A DNA stretch of 42,184 nt from JBAZAX01 sp041671765 (lineage in GTDB: Bacteria > Babelota > Babeliae > Babelales > RVW-14): positions 1 to 42,184 of the forward strand of contig JBAZAX010000012.1 in the NCBI GenBank assembly GCA_041671765.1, read 5' to 3'. Shown one piece after another: positions 16,401 through 23,845 of this stretch. How positions within the stretch are numbered: position 1 is the first letter of the stretch; every line of letters starts with the position of its first letter. The position numbers were made by a program, and so were the translations under genes. The notes below the pieces were generated by a model, which was not told the origin of the DNA, did no database searches, and was given only the letters and a program-made list of their open reading frames with translations.

Positions 16401-17528
16401 ACTTACAAAGATCAAACACTTGCTAGATGGGAAAATCGTCAACGCACAAAATACAAAAACAATGATTTATCGCGAGAGCAGTTTAACAAACTAAAAGAAA
16501 TTGATTTTGTATTTGAACCTGTTAATGATATAGCATGGAACAATAAATTTAATGAATTACAGAAATTCAAAAACTTGAATGGACACTTAAATATCCCATG
16601 GAATTCAAATTTAAATAAATGGACAACTAAACAACGTGCAAAATATAAAAATAGCAAATTATCGCCTTCACAAATTAGTAGGCTCAAGGAAATCGGCTTT
16701 AATTTTGAGCCTGTTGGTAAAAAATGGAGTGATAAATGGAATGATAAATTTATAGAATTATGTAAATTCAAGGCCACAGAAGGCCACTGCAACGTTTCCA
16801 AAGACAACCCTGCAAATCCATCACTTGGCACATGGGTTGACAAGCAACGATGTAAATTCAAAAACAAAAATTTATCCCTTGATAAAATCAAGAGGCTTGA
16901 AGAAATCAAATTTGATTGGGACCCTATTAAGTCCACATGGGAAGAACAATTCTCGGAATTACAAAAATACAAAAATAAATTTGGTAAATGTAATGTTCCA
17001 AGAGGTTACATCGATAATCCATCCCTCGCTAATTGGGTAAACCGCCAACGTTCAGAATATGTTAATGGAAAATTACCACAAGAATTGATTAAACGGCTCA
17101 ATGACATTGGATTTGTTTTTGAACCTGATGAAGCAGCATGGGAAAAAATGTTTACTGAATTGTGTAAATTTAAAGAATCAAATGGAAGTTGCCTTGTTGC
17201 ACAAAAATATCCCAATTTAGGGCGTTGGGTATCAATGCAACGTACTGATTATAAAAAAGGAAATTTATCTCAAGCGCGATTTGAAAGGCTTAACGAACTT
17301 GGGTTTGTTTGGAAAATCAAAGACCATGTTAAATCAAGACCTTGGGATGAATGGTTAGCTGACCTTTGTAAATTCAAAGATATGCATGGCAATTTTAAAA
17401 TTCTTCAGAACAATGAAAACAACATAAAACTCTCAAGATGGGCAAATAAGCAACGATCGAAATGTAAAAATAAGCAAATATCAAATGAACGCATGAAAAA
17501 ATTACAATCCATCGGATTTATAGGATAA
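13452..17528 (+). CDS. PD-(D/E)XK nuclease - SF2 helicase fusion with about ten HA repeats
   Basis: A 1358-residue protein. Residues ~45-125 look like an Mrr-type restriction nuclease: GNAFEVFAEAYF (E53), GVDG (D94), YQVKF (Q108, K110). The SF2 helicase core follows: WPHQKEAI Q-like motif near 194, Walker A ACASGKT (about 218-224), DEAH box at 341-344 in FDEAHKTAG, motif III LTATP near 371, and motif VI QATGRAMRK near 562. From about residue 670 to the end there are ten helicase-associated (HA) repeats of ~69 residues, each with W-x5-F-x2-L-x2-[FY]K, N-V-P, L-x2-W-V-x2-QR and an LS...I..L..I.F..[DE]P ending. HA domains are thought to bind nucleic acid. A small RBS (GAAAG) precedes the ATG. 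The stop lies 8 bases before the partner gene. Role in defence is inferred from domain content; composition is Lys/Asn-rich. Confidence 0.88.
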   Translation: MTPTLPDNKAIKPKHKKAHFFINKGLFANLSSFSELETRISNLPKTERGNAFEVFAEAYFNTKGLHQAQEVWPEKDLPESLREKLGIATDAGVDGVIKTSTGLYKAYQVKFRSNRPALTWDNDRLGNFFGQTDRVDGRILFTNSNDLSHITETRTDFYSVRGNDLDRLDHSDFQEIENFLKVIPFVQEKKSPWPHQKEAINDILNEFKEKDRTIAHMACASGKTLVAMWVAEKMNIQNILVLLPSLALVRQTLHDWDKENRWDKFNPLCVCSDVTVTKGEDEIILKRHELDFPVTTDENKIESFIQNQNFSQKIIFSTYQSCKEVAKAMPHGFSFDLAIFDEAHKTAGREGTNFTYALKDENISITKRLFLTATPRHVNVNKKDKEGNSKPVFSMDNPAVYGRICHKLSFADAAKQKIICKYKIVISVVSEEVDRELLKHGIVNIKDDPIKAQRAANLLALTNAVKRYGVKRIFTFHNSVKAAKSFTSNSSEGISTFLDSFDLFHVSGEMTTSKRDQRIKKFGKAPKAIMSNARCLTEGVDLPAVDMVAFISPKRSQIDIIQATGRAMRKSEGKEYGYILIPIFLELASGENLEQAFEKTQFDDIWNVLQTLQEHDESLFEIISQMREDIGRTGGFDDSRLREKIEFLAPEVQLLVLKNAITTKIVEKLGSTWDERFGELCKFKEKNRDCNVPKDYAKNPSLGIWVDGQRGKYKNKKLSSDKIKKLEGIEFNWDPNGTRWEKGFAKLCEYKNTHDDCMVPSTYKDKTLATWVTRQRTLYNQDKLSPKCINLLINIGFVFEPDDAAWQEQFSRLCQFKEVNNNANVPQKYPKDLELGRWVTTQRAQFKKENLSQERIKKLNSIGFDWMLENIRKEKVLSWEEMFAKLRESKKVANNCNDSNTCKDKKIARWINRQRTKYRNNYLSREQINKKENLSQEHIDKLNSIEFDWMLENRRKEKALSWEEMRSNLRESKHENNDSNTPNTYKDQTLARWENRQRTKYKNNDLSREQFNKLKEIDFVFEPVNDIAWNNKFNELQKFKNLNGHLNIPWNSNLNKWTTKQRAKYKNSKLSPSQISRLKEIGFNFEPVGKKWSDKWNDKFIELCKFKATEGHCNVSKDNPANPSLGTWVDKQRCKFKNKNLSLDKIKRLEEIKFDWDPIKSTWEEQFSELQKYKNKFGKCNVPRGYIDNPSLANWVNRQRSEYVNGKLPQELIKRLNDIGFVFEPDEAAWEKMFTELCKFKESNGSCLVAQKYPNLGRWVSMQRTDYKKGNLSQARFERLNELGFVWKIKDHVKSRPWDEWLADLCKFKDMHGNFKILQNNENNIKLSRWANKQRSKCKNKQISNERMKKLQSIGFIG
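15991..16488 (+). repeat. Recent 249-bp tandem duplication within the HA array
   Basis: The segment 15991-16239 repeats at 16240-16488 with a constant 249-base offset. Both begin AAAAGAAAATTTATCACA, share GACTGGATGCTTGAGAAT, and contain AATCGTCAACG followed by CGAGAGCAG. The copies are clearly closer to each other than to other units, and the duplication junction joins one HA unit to the tail of another in frame (83 codons). Confidence 0.88.
16749..17230 (+). repeat. HA block duplicated 1232 bases downstream (17981-18462)
   Basis: HA units 7-9 of the helicase gene align with units 3-5 of the next gene at a fixed 1232-base offset. The best part is the EEQFSELQKYKNKFG unit and the following LPQELIK unit. 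Because 1232 is not a multiple of three, the fixed offset spans the change of frame between the two genes. Confidence 0.8.
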
Positions 17529-17536
17529 GAACGCTT

Positions 17537-19678
17537 ATGGTAAATAAAATCAAACTCAAAAAAACATGGGACTACATGTTTTTAAAGCTGTGTGAATTTA
17601 AAAAGGCAAATAATTATTGCCATATTCCCGTAAAGCATATCAAAGATTCATCTCTCGGCTTATGGGTAAATAGACAACGGACTCAATATAAAAAGGGTAT
17701 GTTATCTCAAGATCAAATTAGTAAACTAGAAGAAATAAATTTCATTTGGAATCCAAATCACGACGAATGGGAGAAAAATTTCCTCGAATTATGTAAATTT
17801 AAAGAAGCATACGCACATTGCAATGTACCACGTTTTTATGCAGAAAACGGCGCACTCGGAAGATGGGTGAATAATCAACGAAATCTCTATAAACAAGATC
17901 GATTATCTCAAATGCAGGTTGAAAAACTCAATAATATTGGATTTACTTGGAATTATTTCAATGCTGCTTGGGAAAAGGCATTTAACGATCTCTGTAAATT
18001 TAAAAACATTAACGGACATTTAAATATTCCAAAAAATAATGCCTTAAATCATTCTCTTGAATTATGGTGTAGCAAACAACGAACTTTATATAAAAACAAA
18101 AAATTATCCCAAGATAAAATTAAAAAATTTGAATCAATCGGATTTGACTGGGATCCTCTTAAATCCGCATGGGAAGAACAATTTTCGGAACTGCAAAAAT
18201 ACAAAAATAAATTTGGAACATGCAATGTTCCCATAAACTATGTAGACAACCCATCTCTTGCAAATTGGGTAAATCGCCAACGCACAAGCTTTGTAAAAGG
18301 AAAATTACCACAGGAATTAATAAAAAAGCTCAGTGACATTGGACTTGTTTTTGAACCTGACAAAAAGGCTTGGGAGACCATGTACTTTGAATTATGCAGA
18401 TTTAAAGAATCAAATGGAAATTGTCTGGTTTCAGCCAATTATTCAAAGAATCCCGCATTAAGTAGATGGGTGAGTAAGCAGCGCACAAAATATAAACAAA
18501 ATAATCTATCTCGAGAATATACAAAACAACTTAATGACATTGGTTTTATTTGGAATTTAAAGAGTGAACAGCCTAAATACGATATACATTTTGATAAAGG
18601 GGATAAATGTTTCTTATTTTCACATTTTCCGCGTGATTACTCTATTCACAAAAACCTACCCTTCAATATTTTTGATGGGGTATCAATCGTTGAAACTCCA
18701 AGTTATGCACTTAGTCATGCTGAAGGAATTGATGCAAAACCAACAGAAAATATTGCCCTTGCATCTTATGTTTATCCAGAATATGTACAAACGGGTTGTG
18801 GTGTAGTACATGTTTGTATCAAAATTGATAAAAATATCCCAAAAGATCAAATGGATCGATTATTTTGGACTACAGTTAGCGCTCTTATAATCGTAAAACC
18901 CATTTTCCTAAGACTTTCAGGGGCTTTTATTTATGGTGATCGAGAGCAATTTATTTGCAATCCAGAAAAATTAGTTTATAAATCCAATTTAAGCCTTGAT
19001 GCGATTAAACATCAACACAACTTTAACGACAATTTGCTTAGCTATAACGTACATGACTTAAAATTAGTAAAGTCCATATTCCCCAAAATATTTAATATTC
19101 TAAATTCAAGAGATTCTTTGCAGCGGCCGTGTTGTAATTTAGACATGTTTTTCCAATCGACACTTTGGGAAAATTTAAACTATCAGCATTCAATTTTTTC
19201 TAAGCTATTTCCTCTTTTAGATTCATTCGCCGGCAATCCAAGTGGTAACCATGCTGAAAATGTTTCATCAAAAATAGCTCATTTTTTAGCAAATATAACT
19301 TGCCAAAGCAATTCAAAAAAATTTTCTGAAGAAGAAATTAAAAATCGACTAAAATATATTTGGGAGCTTAATAGATATCCGGAATTGCATGGCCATCTGA
19401 AGCTCCCTTCAGAACAAACTAATTTCACAAAGGATCTATTTAATTTATTCGAAATAAGCCGTTTATGCATATATAAAATGCTACTACTATCTGAACACGA
19501 CTTTGAAAGTTATTCTAAAATTCCAACGCCTTCGCTAGGCATTTCTATGAGTGAAGCAAAAGAATTGAACAGACAAAGAGATAATGAAGCGAAATCTTTT
19601 TTTGATAAGACTTATGACAATCCCACTGAATTAATAAATTTTCTTGATTTTACAAGCGAAGAAAAATGGGGTAAATAA
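17537..19678 (+). CDS. HA-repeat protein with C-terminal HEPN-like domain
   Basis: A 713-residue protein beginning 8 bases after the helicase gene in a different frame; AGGA (17522-17525) lies within the end of that gene. Residues ~8-345 are five HA repeats like those of the helicase protein. The remaining ~365 residues have no helicase or known nuclease core. Near the end, IKNRLKYIWELNRYPELHGH contains R613-x4-H618, the Rx4-6H signature of HEPN ribonucleases, in the usual context: a preceding helix with an [RK]-x-A-x-FL pattern (KIAHFLA) and following helices (LFEISRLCIYKMLLL). HEPN domains act as RNases in toxin-antitoxin, CRISPR and abortive-infection systems. The middle portion (about 350-560, starting YDIHFDKGDKCFLF) is unassigned. 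The HEPN call rests on motif and helix pattern only. Confidence 0.78.
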   Translation: MVNKIKLKKTWDYMFLKLCEFKKANNYCHIPVKHIKDSSLGLWVNRQRTQYKKGMLSQDQISKLEEINFIWNPNHDEWEKNFLELCKFKEAYAHCNVPRFYAENGALGRWVNNQRNLYKQDRLSQMQVEKLNNIGFTWNYFNAAWEKAFNDLCKFKNINGHLNIPKNNALNHSLELWCSKQRTLYKNKKLSQDKIKKFESIGFDWDPLKSAWEEQFSELQKYKNKFGTCNVPINYVDNPSLANWVNRQRTSFVKGKLPQELIKKLSDIGLVFEPDKKAWETMYFELCRFKESNGNCLVSANYSKNPALSRWVSKQRTKYKQNNLSREYTKQLNDIGFIWNLKSEQPKYDIHFDKGDKCFLFSHFPRDYSIHKNLPFNIFDGVSIVETPSYALSHAEGIDAKPTENIALASYVYPEYVQTGCGVVHVCIKIDKNIPKDQMDRLFWTTVSALIIVKPIFLRLSGAFIYGDREQFICNPEKLVYKSNLSLDAIKHQHNFNDNLLSYNVHDLKLVKSIFPKIFNILNSRDSLQRPCCNLDMFFQSTLWENLNYQHSIFSKLFPLLDSFAGNPSGNHAENVSSKIAHFLANITCQSNSKKFSEEEIKNRLKYIWELNRYPELHGHLKLPSEQTNFTKDLFNLFEISRLCIYKMLLLSEHDFESYSKIPTPSLGISMSEAKELNRQRDNEAKSFFDKTYDNPTELINFLDFTSEEKWGK

Positions 19679-19768
19679 TGTACATTCAAAAGTTAAATTT
19701 TATTGATATTTCGAAACAACACAATTAAACCCAAAACGTAAGTACATTCGATGAAAGGCGAAGTTACA

Positions 19769-20251
19769 ATGTTTCTTTATTATTTACCTAAAATAGCTTC
19801 GGTGATTGCAATTATTCCTATCTTAATCAAGGGCTATTTCTTGATGTATAAGATAATTTCTAAACCTCAAGTTGTATGGGGCAATTCTGACTTTCCAGAG
19901 TCCAAACGCGCTGATTATTATATAAAAGTTAATAATAGGCATCCAATTGACGGAGTTAAGCTTTATTTAAAACCAAAGTCTCTACAACCTACAGATTATA
20001 AAGTAAGAGTTACTGAATTTTTTCAACTTCTTGGGCGTGAGCATTTGCAAGAAATAGAATGTCTTGAAGAAAATTTAAAATGGCACAAAGAAGTTACATT
20101 TGACCTACCTAAAAATGGATTATTCAGGCTTATTATTGAATCAAATGGTGGAACAGGTAGAACATTATTGCCTGATAATCTAGAAGAACTAAAGATCAAG
20201 CACCCTGATGCGAAAATATATAACAAGCCGAGAAAATTTCCAAAACTATAG
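19769..20251 (+). CDS. Small membrane-anchored protein downstream of the HA genes
   Basis: A 160-residue protein from ATG 19769 (in-frame ATG at 19751 also possible; the later one has AAAGGCGA upstream). An N-terminal membrane segment (YYLPKIASVIAIIPILIKGYF) is followed by a globular, mainly beta-looking cytosolic or periplasmic part with NNRHPIDGVKLYLKP and NGLFRLIIESNGG. I do not recognise a family. It lies 90 bases after the HEPN-like gene on the same strand, so it may be part of the same unit. The C-terminus is basic. Confidence 0.6.
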   Translation: MFLYYLPKIASVIAIIPILIKGYFLMYKIISKPQVVWGNSDFPESKRADYYIKVNNRHPIDGVKLYLKPKSLQPTDYKVRVTEFFQLLGREHLQEIECLEENLKWHKEVTFDLPKNGLFRLIIESNGGTGRTLLPDNLEELKIKHPDAKIYNKPRKFPKL

Positions 20252-20562
20252 GGAAATAGGCTATTTTGTCTGGTAAACAAATATAACTTGTTCAAGTGTA
20301 TTTATTCTGAATTGGATGTTTTTGATTAATGAAAAATTCATATAGTAACTAATTCTATGGGCATTATAATCAATTCAAGCATAATTGAAACAAAAAGCTG
20401 CCTCAAATTACCGTTTTATATCGAAATGATTTCGAAAAATTATACAGGTCTTATGCTTTGTCTCCAATATGGGGTTTTCTTTATTTTTGGGCGGTTTTTA
20501 TTTATAATGAAACTGTTAATATTAATAAAAGACGATTTTCAGTTTGAAAAGGGCAGATAAAA
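20252..20562. other. Intergenic region before grpE
   Basis: About 311 AT-rich bases. A 67-codon frame (20357-20560) lacks a ribosome site and has hydrophobic, low-complexity composition, so it is not called. TATAAT at 20503-20508 could be the grpE -10, but the -35 is poor and no CIRCE or other heat-shock operator is visible. Confidence 0.55.
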
Positions 20563-21132
20563 ATGGATAACAACAAAAACGAGCAAAATAACTTCAAAAA
20601 TCAAGAGACTCAATCTCAACAAGAGAGTCATGCTCAATCCGGAGAACAGTCTGAGCATCACACTGAGCCTATGGTNNNNNNNNNNGAACCAACACAAGAA
20701 AAAGTTGAACAGCTTGACTACAAAGATCTATTTTTACGTGTTACTGCCGATCTGAAGAATTATCAACGAAGAGTTGAAAAGCAGAAAACCGAGTGGACTG
20801 GGATTGCTCAAGAGTCTATAATTTTGAAATTAGTTCCTGTTATTGAAGACTTGGACAGAGCGTTAAGTGCCTCAGTTCTTAGCGACCAGCCTGCAGTTAA
20901 CAAATGGGTTGAGGGATTGGCTGTCGTACAGAAGAATTTTAAAAAAGCCCTTAATGAGGTAGGCGTTGAAGAGGTTACATCGGTTGGAACTTTTAATCCG
21001 GAACTTCAAGAAGCCGTTGCGCAAATTGATTCAGCTACACATCAATCAGGGCAAATTGTTGATGTTGTAAGCAAGGGTTATAAATTCAAAGACAAGGTTA
21101 TTAAGTACGCGCAAGTGGTTGTTGCAAAATAA
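20563..21132 (+). CDS. grpE: Nucleotide exchange factor GrpE (contains an assembly gap)
   Basis: Co-chaperone that releases ADP from DnaK. The disordered Gln/Glu/His-rich N-terminus contains a 10-N gap (20676-20685) that happens to keep the frame but may be of unknown true length. The family core follows: YKDLFLRVTADLKNYQRRVEKQ (long helix), LVPVIEDLDRAL, FNPELQEAVAQI, and the beta domain end GQIVDVVSKGYKFKDKVIKYAQVVV. The start has AAAGGGCAG upstream. No dnaK or dnaJ is in the window. It is followed after 30 bases by pssA. Confidence 0.95.
   Translation: MDNNKNEQNNFKNQETQSQQESHAQSGEQSEHHTEPMXXXXEPTQEKVEQLDYKDLFLRVTADLKNYQRRVEKQKTEWTGIAQESIILKLVPVIEDLDRALSASVLSDQPAVNKWVEGLAVVQKNFKKALNEVGVEEVTSVGTFNPELQEAVAQIDSATHQSGQIVDVVSKGYKFKDKVIKYAQVVVAK
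20676..20685. other. Assembly gap (10 N)
   Basis: Ten N bases inside the low-complexity 5' part of grpE, the usual placeholder for a gap of unknown size. Confidence 0.98.
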
Positions 21133-21162
21133 AAAATAAGTGACGAAAATCAAGGGGATTTT

Positions 21163-22044
21163 ATGGCTTTAAATCTTCGATCAAAATATAAACATACATT
21201 TGGAAGACGAATGAATGGAATGCGTGGAAAAAGATTCAATTTCCGTCGAATTTCATTTCACAAAATTCCATTTCGTCGAGGTTTAAATATTCTTCCAAAC
21301 ATTTTCACGTTGGGGAATTCCTTTTTTGGTTTTTGTTCTATTATTTTTGCAACTCAAGAGGCTTGGGTTGCTGCCTCTTTCTGTATTTTCTTAGGTGCTT
21401 TAATGGATGCGCTTGATGGGCAGGTTGCTCGTTGGGTTCGTTCATCAAGTGAGTTTGGGTTACAACTTGATTCATTGTCTGATGCCATAACATTTTGTCT
21501 TGCTCCGGCATTTTTGATTTACTGTTGGCAGCTTAAAAGACTTGGTGTAATAGGGGTAGCAATTTGTGGGCTTTTCCTAGCTTTCGGGTTACTGCGCCTT
21601 GCAAAATTTAATATAACGCATAGCGAACAGTCGCATTCATTCATTGGGGTGCCAACACCATTTGCAGCCTGTTTTATAGCGTCATTTGTCCTCAATGCGC
21701 AGCAGCTTTTGTTTAGATCTTTCTTCTCTTTGGCATCTTTAGCCTTTGCGATGATTGTTCTTTCCGGACTGATGGTTTGTAGCGTAAGAATTCCAACATT
21801 CAAACATATTAGAAAAGGCATTTATGCCTTGGCTGCAATTATTTTTGTAGCATTTGCAGTTGTGTTTGGCTTTATAAAAGTTTTATTCTTTCTCTATGCG
21901 GCTTACATAGCGTTTGCTTTGGGTAAAGCTATTTTTTGTAAAATATCGCAAATTTTTCGATATCTGAAATTTAAAATTCAAGTTCATGAAGTTCGCGTTA
22001 ACGAGACTCATGATGTTCTTCGCGAATCGATTATTCACAAGTAA
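21163..22044 (+). CDS. pssA: CDP-diacylglycerol-serine O-phosphatidyltransferase
   Basis: Makes phosphatidylserine, precursor of phosphatidylethanolamine, in the inner membrane. 293 residues with a strong AAGGGG ribosome site. The CDP-alcohol phosphotransferase motif D-x2-DG-x2-AR-x8-G-x3-D-x3-D is complete: D82, D85-G86, A89-R90, G99, D103, D107. The following segments are hydrophobic (about seven membrane helices). The 40-residue N-terminal tail is strongly basic (KYKHTFGRRMNGMRGKRF), longer than in most PssA and perhaps a membrane- or ribosome-binding tail. The C-terminal 50 residues are soluble. Confidence 0.93.
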   Translation: MALNLRSKYKHTFGRRMNGMRGKRFNFRRISFHKIPFRRGLNILPNIFTLGNSFFGFCSIIFATQEAWVAASFCIFLGALMDALDGQVARWVRSSSEFGLQLDSLSDAITFCLAPAFLIYCWQLKRLGVIGVAICGLFLAFGLLRLAKFNITHSEQSHSFIGVPTPFAACFIASFVLNAQQLLFRSFFSLASLAFAMIVLSGLMVCSVRIPTFKHIRKGIYALAAIIFVAFAVVFGFIKVLFFLYAAYIAFALGKAIFCKISQIFRYLKFKIQVHEVRVNETHDVLRESIIHK

Positions 22045-22148
22045 CATAAATTTTGTATTTTAATCCATAAAGCGTAGTGTTTTTCTTTCGTTTTGCTAGA
22101 ATGATATCAATAAATCATTGATTAGTTCTAGAATTGAAAGGTCTTTTG

Positions 22149-23765
22149 ATGCAAAGTTTAAAAAGGCGCGTTCTGTCAATTTTCTTGACACTTGTTGCAG
22201 TAATTTTCGTTTATGTTTTGTATACAACTTTTATGAATAAACTTGCATTCAGAAAATATAGACAGGTTGTGAATATAGAAAAAACAGCAGATGCAAACAA
22301 AGAGGTAAAAGTTGTTCCTTCAAGAGTCGTTTCGCAAAAGACAGGGAAGACTTGGCTTGATGTGCAAAAGCAAGTGAAAGATACTGTCGTACAAGTCTTT
22401 TCTCAAACATCTGAATTTAATTGGACAGAGCCCTATAAAACTCCAGGTCAGGGTGAAGGTGCCGGTAGTGGTTTTTTCATAAATTCTGATGGAGATGTAA
22501 TTACAAATTATCATGTTGTTGCGCAATCCATAAGCGTTCAAATTCAAATTCCATCATTTGGTATGGAGCGCTTTGATGCTCAAATTGTGGGTGTAAGTCC
22601 GGAGAGAGATATTGCTTTACTTAAACTTACTGATGAGGCTAAAAAGAAAATTCAGACTAAAATTCCAAAAATTTCATATTTAGAGCTAGGTGATTCAGAC
22701 CAAATTTTGCGTTCTCAAGAAGTTCTTGCTCTTGGATATCCGCTGGCTCAATTCAGATTAAAAAGTACTTTGGGAATTGTTAGTGGACGTGAGCGCCATG
22801 GCAATTTTGGATATATTCAGATAACAGCTCCTCTTAATCCGGGTAATTCCGGCGGTCCGTCTCTTAATGTTGAGGGTGAAGTCATTGGAATTAATACCTG
22901 TATGGTTGCAGATGCACAAAATGTCGGATATATCGTTCCAATAAATGAAGTAAAAACAGCGCTTAAAGATTTATATAAAGTTAAATTACTTCGTCGTCCA
23001 ACACTTGGCTGTTTGTTTACTGCCTCAACTCCTGAGCTGGTTGATTATCTTGGAAATCCTGAAGAGGGTGGTTGGTATGTTGCTAAAGTTTTTGAAAATA
23101 CTTTATTAAGTTGTGTTGGTGTAAAAGATGGTGACATGCTTTATGAGATCAATGGATATAAAGTTGATATGTATGGAGAGATGAATGTTCCATGGAGTGA
23201 AGATAAAGTTTCGTTATTTGAACTTTTGAATCGAATGAAGGTGGGCGATAACCTAAGATTACTGATGTATCGCAAAGGGAGTGCAAGGGTTTTTACGTTC
23301 CCACTTGAACACAAATATATTCCTTCCGTTCGTGCCGTTTATCCTGAATTTGAACCGGATATGACTGATTATGAGGTTATAGGCGGAATGGTTGTCATGC
23401 AGCTTACGTTAAATCATGTGCAAAAGTTAATTAACGGTGCTTCAAATTTAGTCAAATACATGCGTGTTGATCTTCAGCATGAACCTGCGATTATTATTTC
23501 ACACATTTTGCCAAATTCTCAGGCACGTAAAACCAGAATTTTACGTCCCGGTGATATAATTACAGAAATTAACGGTGCAGAAGTTAAAACTTTAAAAGAA
23601 TTTAGAGAAGCGGTGCGCAAGAGCAAAGAAAGTGGTTACATAACCATTACGACAGATGACAAATTGTGTGCAGTGCTTTCAATTGAGAAACTTTTAAAAG
23701 ATGAAGAGATGCTTTCAAGTCGTTTCTTTTATAAAAAATCTAAATTATTGGAGGGGCTTGCATAA
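22149..23765 (+). CDS. HtrA/Deg-type periplasmic serine protease with two PDZ domains
   Basis: A 538-residue protease from ATG 22149 with GAAAGG at 22136-22141; an in-frame TTG at 22134 is less likely. One N-terminal membrane segment (about residues 9-27) anchors it. The trypsin-like triad is H122 (TNYHVV), D154 (ERDIALL) and S234 (NPGNSGGPS). Two PDZ domains follow: one around GWYVAKVFENTLLSCVGVKD with GDMLYEING, one around HILPNSQARKTRILRPGDII with TEINGAEVK. This layout matches DegP/DegQ/MucD proteins that degrade misfolded envelope proteins. The last ~30 residues form a charged tail. It stands 104 bases after pssA, probably with its own promoter. Confidence 0.93.
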   Translation: MQSLKRRVLSIFLTLVAVIFVYVLYTTFMNKLAFRKYRQVVNIEKTADANKEVKVVPSRVVSQKTGKTWLDVQKQVKDTVVQVFSQTSEFNWTEPYKTPGQGEGAGSGFFINSDGDVITNYHVVAQSISVQIQIPSFGMERFDAQIVGVSPERDIALLKLTDEAKKKIQTKIPKISYLELGDSDQILRSQEVLALGYPLAQFRLKSTLGIVSGRERHGNFGYIQITAPLNPGNSGGPSLNVEGEVIGINTCMVADAQNVGYIVPINEVKTALKDLYKVKLLRRPTLGCLFTASTPELVDYLGNPEEGGWYVAKVFENTLLSCVGVKDGDMLYEINGYKVDMYGEMNVPWSEDKVSLFELLNRMKVGDNLRLLMYRKGSARVFTFPLEHKYIPSVRAVYPEFEPDMTDYEVIGGMVVMQLTLNHVQKLINGASNLVKYMRVDLQHEPAIIISHILPNSQARKTRILRPGDIITEINGAEVKTLKEFREAVRKSKESGYITITTDDKLCAVLSIEKLLKDEEMLSSRFFYKKSKLLEGLA

Positions 23766-23782
23766 TATTGGAATGGCTTGTA

Positions 23783-23845
23783 TAAAATTATGCCTTTGCA
23801 TAAAAGTTATGCTCTCATAAAAATTATGCTTGAATAAATTATGGC
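23783..23845 (+). repeat. Short tandem repeat running into the tlyA start codon
   Basis: Four units of about 17 bases with the core TAAAAxTTATGC start at 23783, 23801, 23818 and 23835. The last is TAAATTATGGC, whose ATG (23841) is the tlyA start. There is no Shine-Dalgarno sequence before that ATG. Confidence 0.8.

Larger units (their letters stand above)
15460..18565 (+). repeat. Tandem array of ~200-bp units encoding HA repeats, across two genes
   Basis: Fifteen diverged units of about 200-207 bases: ten in the helicase gene (15460-17527) and five at the start of the next gene (17555-18565). The phase is broken between the two genes. Unit 4 of the first gene is longer because of a partial duplication. 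Confidence 0.88.

Noticed and set aside
15460..18565. Regular repeats as a possible CRISPR array
   Set aside because: Units are ~200 bases, diverged, and encode HA domains; there are no short identical repeats with unique spacers.
20357..20560. 67-codon frame before grpE
   Set aside because: No ribosome site, hydrophobic low-complexity composition, no recognisable homology.
20252..20562. CIRCE or other heat-shock operator upstream of grpE
   Set aside because: No TTAGCACTC/GAGTGCTAA inverted repeat was found.
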